The notes beneath the pieces are model-generated. The model saw nothing but the letters and a program-made list of their open reading frames with translations, had not been told where the DNA came from and did not search any database. A program made the position numbers and the translations under genes. A stretch of 5,209 bases of DNA from an uncultured Actinomycetes bacterium (GTDB lineage Bacteria; Actinomycetota; Aquicultoria; CAJVYJ01): the NCBI GenBank assembly GCA_913009475.1, contig CAJVYJ010000146.1, positions 1 to 5,209 of the forward strand. Direction: 5' to 3'. Below, in pieces: positions 1 to 4,470 of the stretch (its first letter is position 1; each line of letters opens with the position of its first letter).

Positions 1-971
1 CGTAAATTGTTAAATTTAGCCGTCAGACCCTTATCTGCTTTTAGTTTTTGCTTTAATCGCTTTCTACCAAAACTAACAGCGGTATAGTCAACGCCACCCA
101 TTATTTCACCGATTTCAGCCTGGGAAAGAGAACAATTTTGATATAGAAATTCCATCAACATAGCCCGCTTAGGATGTCTTGCGCCTTTTTTCAACAGATC
201 TCTTTCCGGTATATGGCAAGAAGCAACCAACTTCTCGATAACATCTTGGGGTGAAAGCAAATTTCTTAGCTTAGATATCTGGGGTTTCTCCCGGTTATTT
301 AGACATTGGTTTTTGAAGCGGGCTTTAATCTCTTCTACATAATCAGTATCACCTATAATTCCGTGACCTTTGGCTAAAACAAAAGGATTAAATAGTTCAC
401 CCGCAGCCCCATCAAGAACATATTGCTCATAGCTTTTTGCAGCCTTTGCACCACTCCCAAAGTAGGCTAGCAGACCCTCACAATCAAGAAACTCAACTAT
501 TTTCCCGGGAGAAATATAGCTGTTAAAACTACTCCATTTATAATCCTTCAGAAAACAACGTATTTGAGCTTGACTTTCAATTGCTTTATCAGCCCTAATC
601 GGATTTAGATGAATATAACGAGTGACTTCAAGAAGATAGGCGTCTTCGTCAATTAAATTCGCTTTATATCTACCCTGATAAAGATGTCCGACTCGTGAGT
701 GAAAACAATTAAAGGCAACCACGTAAGAGACATTAAATTGACGCATAAAAGCCGATAAATTACCCAGCGGAGTTTTTACAACCAGGTGAAAATGATTATT
801 CATTAAACAATAGGCGATAATATTAATTGAAAAAATTTCCGATGATTTTTCGAGAGTTTTAAGAAAATAATACCGGTCGCCATCAGTCAAGAATATGTTT
901 TGGCGGGCATTGCCCCTACACATAACGTGATAATAAGCATCAGGATATTCTATTCTTAACGGTCTGGACAT
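1..971 (-). CDS. REP-associated-type Y1 (HUH) transposase with C-terminal DnaA-like HTH, 3' end outside window
   Basis: Translating the minus strand from ATG at 971 gives 323 uninterrupted codons that run off the left edge. The start resembles the usual beginning of this family: basic residues, then IEYPDAYYHVMCRGN at residues 7-21. The Y1 transposase core spans about residues 8-127. It has the HUH metal-binding motif NNHFHLV (H60 and H62) and RYIHLNPIRA (118-127), whose Y119 is the best candidate for the nucleophilic tyrosine. Members nick single-stranded DNA through a 5'-phosphotyrosine link, and RAYT-type members act on short palindromic repeats. Residues ~265-310 look like the DNA-binding helix-turn-helix of DnaA domain IV (SLSQAEIGEIMGG, then DYTAVS and RKRL). 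Long members of the family have this layout, so only a short tail is probably missing. No frameshift or internal stop is seen, so the gene looks intact. No Shine-Dalgarno precedes the start. Confidence 0.92.
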   Translation of the reverse strand, partial: MSRPLRIEYPDAYYHVMCRGNARQNIFLTDGDRYYFLKTLEKSSEIFSINIIAYCLMNNHFHLVVKTPLGNLSAFMRQFNVSYVVAFNCFHSRVGHLYQGRYKANLIDEDAYLLEVTRYIHLNPIRADKAIESQAQIRCFLKDYKWSSFNSYISPGKIVEFLDCEGLLAYFGSGAKAAKSYEQYVLDGAAGELFNPFVLAKGHGIIGDTDYVEEIKARFKNQCLNNREKPQISKLRNLLSPQDVIEKLVASCHIPERDLLKKGARHPKRAMLMEFLYQNCSLSQAEIGEIMGGVDYTAVSFGRKRLKQKLKADKGLTAKFNNL

Positions 972-976
972 AAATA

Positions 977-1007
977 ATAGTATTACATTTGTCTTACTTA
1001 ATGTCAA
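977..1007 (-). promoter_or_regulatory. Possible promoter of the transposase, -35 lying in the repeat
   Basis: Read on the minus strand, the repeat copy upstream of the transposase contains a perfect -35 hexamer TTGACA (plus-strand 1002-1007). A weak -10 candidate TACTAT (977-982; 4 of 6 to TATAAT) follows after a long 19-bp spacer. Transcription from it would begin almost at the ATG, which would fit the lack of a ribosome binding site. The -35 is a direct observation. The -10 assignment is uncertain because of the spacer length. Confidence 0.35.
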
Positions 1008-1025
1008 GATTGAAGTTTTGAACCC
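1000..1025 (+). repeat. Dispersed repeat, diverged copy 1 (transposase flank)
   Basis: The first 16 bases (AATGTCAAGATTGAAG, 1000-1015) are identical to the two copies at 1886-1901 and 1946-1961. The following ten bases match at 7 of 10, giving 23 of 26 overall. It lies 29 bp upstream of the transposase start codon. A repeat at the flank of a Y1 transposase, with further copies elsewhere, is the arrangement expected for a RAYT and its REP-like substrate. That relationship is inferred here. Confidence 0.75.
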
Positions 1026-1037
1026 GATTAGACCTGG

Positions 1038-1164
1038 CTGCTTAGATTTTGGATAAAAAATTACCCCTAGCGGAATGTGCGTTGTGTTCAGGCAAGCAGA
1101 TCCACTAGAGGTAAAATCATATTTAAATGAAATATAAAATTAAATCACAAGTCAAATCTAGCAG
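1038..1164. repeat. Nested inverted repeats in the divergent intergenic region
   Basis: The outer pair is CTGCTTAGATTT (1038-1049) against AAATCTAGCAG (1154-1164), complementary except for one bulged base. The inner pair is TTACCCCTAG (1061-1070) against CTAGAGGTAA (1105-1114), 9 of 10 complementary, with a 34-nt loop. A small AT-rich hairpin, ATATTT/AAATAT (1119-1124 and 1130-1135), sits between the inner and outer right arms. The order is compatible with one branched fold, but the arms are short and AT-rich and could occur by chance. It does not resemble a terminator, because both flanking genes are transcribed away from it. Confidence 0.35.
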
Positions 1165-1197
1165 ATACTAAAATAATAATCAAGAATTTTTATTTTT

Positions 1198-1206
1198 TGG
1201 TATAAT
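1198..1206 (+). promoter_or_regulatory. Extended -10 promoter of mogA (probable leaderless mRNA)
   Basis: TGGTATAAT is a consensus -10 hexamer (1201-1206) preceded by the TGN extension (1198-1200). No good -35 hexamer is present at 16-18 bp, which is tolerated by extended -10 promoters. The ATG of mogA begins 7 nt after the hexamer, where transcription would normally start, and there is no Shine-Dalgarno sequence. Confidence 0.7.
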
Positions 1207-1212
1207 GCATTT

Positions 1213-1701
1213 ATGAAAATAGTAATTTTAACTCTTAGCGATCGGGGCTATCGGGGTGAACGCGAGGATAAAAGCGGTCCGACCATTGCCGAATTTATGA
1301 AGAAAATGGGTGCTGAAATTATTGCCCAAGACATTCTTCCCGACGATGCACCTGTTATCTCTGATAAATTAGTTTACTATGCTGATGAATTACAGGCTGA
1401 CCTGGTTTTAACTACAGGCGGCACCGGTTTTTCTCCCCGAGACTTTACTCCTGAGGCAACAAAAAAAATCATTGACCGCGAGGTCCCGGGCTTCGCCGAG
1501 GCGATGAGGCAAGAAAGCTTAAAAATAACACCCCACGCCATGCTTTCGCGAGCCACCAGCGGCATCCGCGGCCGTACGCTTATTATTAATTTACCCGGCA
1601 GCCCCAAGGCTTGCCGAGAATGCTTGGAGACAATAAAGCCCGCTTTACCGCACGGCCTCGAAGTATTGCGAGGGCAAGTAGATAGCTGCGCCACAGAATA
1701 A
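1213..1701 (+). CDS. mogA: MogA/MoaB-family molybdopterin adenylyltransferase
   Basis: The 162-residue protein has the size and full-length fold signature of the single-domain MogA/MoaB family. In molybdenum-cofactor synthesis these cytosolic enzymes adenylate molybdopterin with ATP before metal insertion. Visible marks are the N-terminal strand KIVILTLSDRG (2-12), the family signature TTGGTGFSPRDFTPEAT (67-83) with the conserved acidic residue D77, and the substrate-loop motif NLPGSPKA (126-133). The start is fixed by the ATG at 1213: an extended -10 ends 7 nt before it, so the transcript is probably leaderless. The gene stands alone, diverging from the transposase and separated from the metal operon by about 350 bp. 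No other cofactor gene is in the window. MogA and MoaB cannot be separated reliably by sequence motifs, so the symbol is a family-level choice. Confidence 0.9.
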   Translation: MKIVILTLSDRGYRGEREDKSGPTIAEFMKKMGAEIIAQDILPDDAPVISDKLVYYADELQADLVLTTGGTGFSPRDFTPEATKKIIDREVPGFAEAMRQESLKITPHAMLSRATSGIRGRTLIINLPGSPKACRECLETIKPALPHGLEVLRGQVDSCATE

Positions 1702-1883
1702 ATAAGTAATAAATCTTACTTGAAAATTCTCACCTAACATGAATTCTATATGACAACCAACAAGAAACTACTGAGCTTCGTAAAAGACTTAAGCGTTAGC
1801 TGTAATAATATTATTTTAAATTGCAAAAAAGATGATATGTTAAAAATAAAGATTTGTTAAAACCACCCTCAAAGGCAACTTCA

Positions 1884-1911
1884 GAAATGTCAAGATTGAA
1901 GATCTGACCCC
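1884..1911 (+). repeat. Dispersed repeat, copy 2
   Basis: This 28-bp unit is identical base for base to 1944-1971 and 23 of 26 identical over its core to the copy beside the transposase. It contains the hexamer AGATCT, and on the minus strand a consensus -35 TTGACA (plus 1888-1893). A 32-bp unique stretch separates it from copy 3, giving an exact 60-bp period. Confidence 0.9.
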
Positions 1912-1943
1912 ATTTTCAAGGAATGGCCTGGTAACGAGTTTGC

Positions 1944-1971
1944 GAAATGTCAAGATTGAAGATCTGACCCC
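1944..1971 (+). repeat. Dispersed repeat, copy 3, abutting the operon promoter
   Basis: It is identical over 28 bp to the copy at 1884-1911 and in the same orientation. Its right end lies only 5 bp from the -35 hexamer of the downstream promoter, so the element may have defined or altered the upstream edge of that promoter. Identity outside the 28 bp stops at once on both sides. Confidence 0.9.
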
Positions 1972-1976
1972 TTTAG

Positions 1977-2005
1977 TTGCAAATTGTTTGCAGATACCTT
2001 ATTAT
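1977..2005 (+). promoter_or_regulatory. Sigma70-like promoter of the fur-cbi operon
   Basis: TTGCAA (1977-1982, 4 of 6 to TTGACA) and TATTAT (2000-2005, 5 of 6 to TATAAT) are separated by the ideal 17 bp. Transcription would start around 2012 and give a leader of about 40 nt with a good Shine-Dalgarno sequence. That leader is too short for a cobalamin riboswitch. The assignment rests on hexamer matching only. Confidence 0.55.
1978..1992. promoter_or_regulatory. Candidate Fur-family operator overlapping the -35 region
   Basis: TGCAAATTGTTTGCA is a perfect 6-3-6 inverted repeat. Read as 7-1-7, the geometry usual for Fur/PerR/Zur boxes, it has one mismatch. It covers most of the -35 hexamer and the start of the spacer, a position where a bound dimer would block RNA polymerase. 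Its neighbour downstream encodes a Fur-family protein, so autoregulation is the simplest reading. The half-site does not match the classic iron Fur box. Confidence 0.55.
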
Positions 2006-2042
2006 TGCATTTATCTATTTATATTTATCTACTTGCCTAATA

Positions 2043-2049
2043 GGGAGGG
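2043..2049 (+). promoter_or_regulatory. Ribosome binding site fixing the start of the Fur-family gene
   Basis: GGGAGGG, containing GGAGG, ends 4 nt before the ATG at 2054. It decides between that ATG and the TTG at 1940, which has no comparable site and lies upstream of the promoter elements. Confidence 0.8.
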
Positions 2050-2053
2050 CTTG

Positions 2054-2476
2054 ATGCATCACGCGCCGGAAGTATTAAAAAAAGAGGGCCATAAATTAAC
2101 ACCTCAACGCCTGATGATTTGGCATATCTTGCAAGCGGGCCGGCACCTAAGCGCGGAGGATATCCATCAAGAAATTGAGAAAAAATTTCCCGGTATCGAC
2201 CTGACGACTGTTTACAGAACCTTGGAGTTACTGGTCAGGTTAGAACTAGTACAGGAGAGCCGCTTCCCTGTCGGCCCGCATCAATACGAGGCGACGGACA
2301 AGCTTGGTCATAGCCACATAATCTGCCGCAAGTGCGGTCGCGTACACCATTTCGACGTGGCGGACCTATTGGCAGCCGCCAATCGCATATGTGAAAATCA
2401 AGATTTCTCCTGCGCTGATGTCGAATTAAACATATCGTCGGTATGTAATGATTGTTTGAAAAAAGATAGAAGTTAA
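2054..2476 (+). CDS. Fur-family metal-responsive repressor, likely regulator of the adjacent Co/Ni importer
   Basis: From the ATG at 2054 the product is 140 residues, normal for the Fur family. The winged-helix DNA-binding domain covers about residues 8-75, with KLTPQRL (14-20) and the recognition helix TTVYRTLELL (51-60). The dimerisation domain follows. Two CxxC pairs, C91/C94 and C131/C134, form the structural zinc site. Aligned by eye to E. coli Fur, the metal-sensing residues H33, E81, H88 and H90 correspond to H31, E79, H86 and H88. The position of E101 is H99, and the third-site residues (H87, D89, E108, H125) are replaced (G85, S87, L106, V123). The preferred metal cannot be read from this. 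The stop is 1 nt before cbiM, so regulator and importer are co-transcribed, which favours sensing of cobalt or nickel over iron. A longer start at TTG 1940 would add 38 hydrophobic, non-family residues. Confidence 0.9.
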   Translation: MHHAPEVLKKEGHKLTPQRLMIWHILQAGRHLSAEDIHQEIEKKFPGIDLTTVYRTLELLVRLELVQESRFPVGPHQYEATDKLGHSHIICRKCGRVHHFDVADLLAAANRICENQDFSCADVELNISSVCNDCLKKDRS

Positions 2477-2477
2477 A

Positions 2478-3197
2478 ATGCATATACCGGATGGGTATCT
2501 AAGCCCACAGACTTATGGACCACTATATGGAGTTATGCTGCCGCTATGGTATCGTGCCTCAAAAAATATCAAGCGGACTTTGAATAAAAAAAATATGCCT
2601 TTGCTGGCACTGGCGTCCGCTTTCAGCTTCGTTATTATGATGTTTAATATTCCCATTCCCGGCGGTACCAGCGGCCACGCTATTGGATCGGCTCTAATCG
2701 CGATAATTTTGGGACCGTGGTCGGCCCTAATATCAGTCACTATGGCATTGACGGTACAGGCCTTGGTATTCGGTGACGGCGGCATAACCGCCTTGGGCGC
2801 CAATAGTTTTACTATGGCCTTTATCGCGCCTTTTTCGGCTTATTATATCTACCGTTTTATCGCCGGCCGTTCAGCCGTATTTGGACGCAGACAGAAAGTC
2901 GGCGCGGCCATGGCCGGTTATATTTCGATTAATCTAGCGGCTCTGGCGACAGCGCTGATACTGGGGATACAGCCGTTAATCGCCACGTCAGCCACGGGAC
3001 AACCGCTATATTTTCCTTACTCATTAAAGGTAACAATAATGGCTATCAGCGGTGCGCATCTCTTATTTTTTGGTGTCGTGGAAAGCTTGATTACGGTGCT
3101 AGTCTCAGGGTATCTGGCTAAAAGCAAGATTTTAAGCCTGTCCGGACCTGGGATGATTCGACCACAAGTCAAGGAGGCAACAGTTGAAACGACGTAA
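2478..3197 (+). CDS. cbiM: CbiM/NikM-type substrate-binding (S) component of a Co/Ni ECF transporter
   Basis: The 239-residue polytopic membrane protein begins MHIPDGYLSP, the hallmark of CbiM/NikM. In this family the free amino group of Met1, His2 and a His in the next conserved loop bind the metal. That His is H67 here, in GGTSGHAIG (62-70). Because Met1-His2 is functional, the start at 2478 is certain. About six hydrophobic stretches follow, roughly at residues 8-25, 40-60, 66-98, 107-130, 142-168 and 182-213, with a short hydrophilic tail. It should capture Co2+ or Ni2+ and pass it through the membrane when coupled to CbiQ and CbiO. Sequence alone does not settle which metal. The gene starts 1 nt after the regulator stop with only a weak ribosome binding site, suggesting translational coupling. 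Its last 14 nt overlap the next gene. Confidence 0.95.
   Translation: MHIPDGYLSPQTYGPLYGVMLPLWYRASKNIKRTLNKKNMPLLALASAFSFVIMMFNIPIPGGTSGHAIGSALIAIILGPWSALISVTMALTVQALVFGDGGITALGANSFTMAFIAPFSAYYIYRFIAGRSAVFGRRQKVGAAMAGYISINLAALATALILGIQPLIATSATGQPLYFPYSLKVTIMAISGAHLLFFGVVESLITVLVSGYLAKSKILSLSGPGMIRPQVKEATVETT
3171..3177 (+). promoter_or_regulatory. Strong ribosome binding site inside cbiM for the PDGLE gene
   Basis: AAGGAGG is followed by a 6-nt spacer and then TTG at 3184. This near-perfect site supports initiation at the non-ATG codon, before cbiM has ended. Confidence 0.85.
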
Positions 3198-3540
3198 ACT
3201 ATATTTGGGAATAATAATATTAGCGATCCTCTCACCCTTGGGATTATTGGCAACCGGTTCCGCCTGGGGCGAGTGGACAGCCAAACAGGTCGGCAAGCAG
3301 GTCGGATTTGTGCCTAAAGGCATGTTAGCACTGGAATCTCTATGGTATAGCCCCTTACGAGGATATCGCCTGCCCGGTTCCGGCAATAAATTACTTCATG
3401 TCGGCGGCTATCTATTGTCAGCGGCCATAGGCATAGGTTTGATCTTGATAATATTTAAATTTTTAGCAATTTCTTTACCGGACGATCAGCCCAATGAAGA
3501 GACCAAAAACGACCTTAAAAAAGGAGCTGAGCATAAATGA
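3184..3540 (+). CDS. PDGLE-type small membrane component (CbiN/NikN-like) of the ECF importer
   Basis: This 118-residue protein has two predicted membrane helices, about residues 6-24 and 74-96, with an outside loop between them and a charged C-terminal tail. It matches the PDGLE-domain family, which takes the place of CbiN/NikN beside CbiM in many Co/Ni importers and is thought to assist metal loading of the S component. Characteristic pieces are LAILSPLGLLATGSAWGEW (13-31), GFVPKGM (41-47) and WYSPLRGYRLPG (54-65). The namesake PDGLE pentapeptide reads AWGEW here, a variant form. Translation starts at TTG 3184, supported by AAGGAGG six bases earlier and by the overlap with cbiM. No later start would keep the first helix. 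The stop overlaps the cbiQ start as ATGA. The role as an accessory component is inferred from family and position. Confidence 0.85.
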   Translation: MKRRKLYLGIIILAILSPLGLLATGSAWGEWTAKQVGKQVGFVPKGMLALESLWYSPLRGYRLPGSGNKLLHVGGYLLSAAIGIGLILIIFKFLAISLPDDQPNEETKNDLKKGAEHK

Positions 3541-4469
3541 CGCCAAAATGGTTAAATGAGACAAAGATATCCGCTTGCAACTGTTGTGAGCTATCGGTTT
3601 CCGGCAAAAAAAGTTACCTTGATAAAACGCTCTCAGGTATTAGACAATTTTTCGCGGAGACCTTCTTGCAGGAGCTAAACGCGAAAAAAGACGGTTTGCT
3701 GCAAAAATTGGACCCTCGTTTAAAGCTAACGGCAGCCCTGATCAGTATCTTCGCCCTCAGCTTTATACACCGACCAGCAGCGATAATCCTTACCTACGTG
3801 GCCTTACTGCTCTTGGCTTTTTTTTCCAAGCTCGGCGTTTGGAGTTTTACGCGCCGAATGCTATTAACAACAGGCCTATTCACCGCTCTGATAATTTTAC
3901 CTACTGTTTTCAATATTTCCATTCCGGGTCGGGCGATACTTGTAATCTATAAACTCAAAGACTTTCATGTTTTTGGAATAAACCTGCCGTCTACGCTGAC
4001 GATAACTGATAACGGTTTGCGATTCTTTTTCCTGTTTTGGTTGCGCGTTTTAACTATGGCCTCTGTTTCTGTTCTGGCCATAGCCACAACTAAACGAGAG
4101 CATCTGCTCTCCGCGTTACAAGCACTGCGACTACCCTCTTTCTTAACAATGATGGCCGCGCTGGCCTATCGCTTTCTCCATATTTTAATTAAAGTTGTGG
4201 AAAATATTCATTTAGCAAAAAAAAGTCGCTCCATCAAGCTGGATAATAATAAAGAGGAGCGCCGCTGGGTCGCCGGACGCATCGGCTGGACCTTTGAAAA
4301 ATCAATTGCTCTAAGTGAGGAGATAACTCAAGCTATGGTGTCCAGAGGTTGGCAGGGCGATAATAGTAAGGCCAACATATTTAAGTTTAAAGCGAATGAT
4401 TATATAGCGCTGATTTTCCTGGTGCCGTTCTTTGCTTTGTTATTTTTTATTATTATCAAAGGCTACTAA
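3537..4469 (+). CDS. cbiQ: CbiQ, transmembrane (T) coupling component of the Co/Ni ECF transporter
   Basis: This 310-residue membrane protein is the EcfT/CbiQ scaffold that links the S component to the ATPases. LLQKLDPRLKL (54-64) is the conserved entry to the first membrane helix. Hydrophobic segments follow at roughly 63-97, 107-127, 162-184, 202-220 and 287-307. The two cytoplasmic coupling motifs that press on the ATPases appear as KKSRSIK (228-234) and AMVSRGWQGD (266-275), both with the essential Arg. The ~58-residue cytosolic N-terminal extension (SYLDKTLSGIRQFFAETFLQEL and onward) resembles CbiQ proteins of cobalt importers, but it also carries a cysteine cluster, CNCC, at 14-17. The start ATG overlaps the previous stop (ATGA), with AAGGAG 10 nt upstream. 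The next gene follows after 1 nt. Confidence 0.94.
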   Translation: MTPKWLNETKISACNCCELSVSGKKSYLDKTLSGIRQFFAETFLQELNAKKDGLLQKLDPRLKLTAALISIFALSFIHRPAAIILTYVALLLLAFFSKLGVWSFTRRMLLTTGLFTALIILPTVFNISIPGRAILVIYKLKDFHVFGINLPSTLTITDNGLRFFFLFWLRVLTMASVSVLAIATTKREHLLSALQALRLPSFLTMMAALAYRFLHILIKVVENIHLAKKSRSIKLDNNKEERRWVAGRIGWTFEKSIALSEEITQAMVSRGWQGDNSKANIFKFKANDYIALIFLVPFFALLFFIIIKGY

Positions 4470-4470
4470 G

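Larger units (their letters stand above)
1702..2053. other. Intergenic region between mogA and the fur-cbi operon
   Basis: No convincing gene lies here. Just after mogA is a weak hairpin, AAGTAA/TTACTT (1704-1709 and 1716-1721), without a T tract, so it is a poor terminator. An ATG-initiated reading frame of 36 codons runs from 1750 to 1860 without a ribosome binding site and is not called as a gene. A perfect 12-bp AT-only palindrome, AATAATATTATT, lies at 1804-1815. The right half holds two identical repeat copies and then the promoter and operator of the Fur-family gene. A TTG at 1940 extends the regulator frame upstream but starts beside the repeat and is rejected as its start. Confidence 0.6.

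Noticed and set aside
1030..1212. Molybdenum-cofactor or cobalamin riboswitch upstream of mogA
   Set aside because: No B12-box or recognisable Moco-aptamer sequence was seen, and the extended -10 lies directly before the ATG, leaving no transcribed leader.
1377..1694. Long antisense reading frame opposite mogA, and similar ones opposite cbiM, the PDGLE gene and cbiO
   Set aside because: They are shadows of genes with clear family motifs on the other strand. Their translations show no recognisable domains.
1704..1721. Intrinsic terminator after mogA
   Set aside because: The stem AAGTAA/TTACTT is short, nearly all A-T, and not followed by a T run.
1804..1815. AT-only palindrome AATAATATTATT as a second Fur box
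   Set aside because: Perfect palindromes of A and T are common in such AT-rich DNA. It lies about 160 bp upstream of the promoter and lacks the 7-1-7 form.
1750..1860. ATG-initiated 36-codon reading frame between mogA and the regulator
   Set aside because: It has no ribosome binding site, a lysine/asparagine-rich composition as expected of AT-rich DNA, and no recognisable family or membrane segment. It could be real only if conserved in relatives.
1884..1971. Possible minimal CRISPR array (28-bp repeat, 32-bp spacer, 28-bp repeat)
   Set aside because: The sizes fit, but there are only two units, a diverged copy stands alone beside a transposase, and no cas gene is visible. A dispersed repeat explains all three copies.
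1940..2053. N-terminal extension of the Fur-family protein from TTG 1940
   Set aside because: It would read through the repeat, promoter and operator, adds 38 hydrophobic residues unlike the family, and lacks a ribosome binding site. ATG 2054 has GGGAGGG in place.
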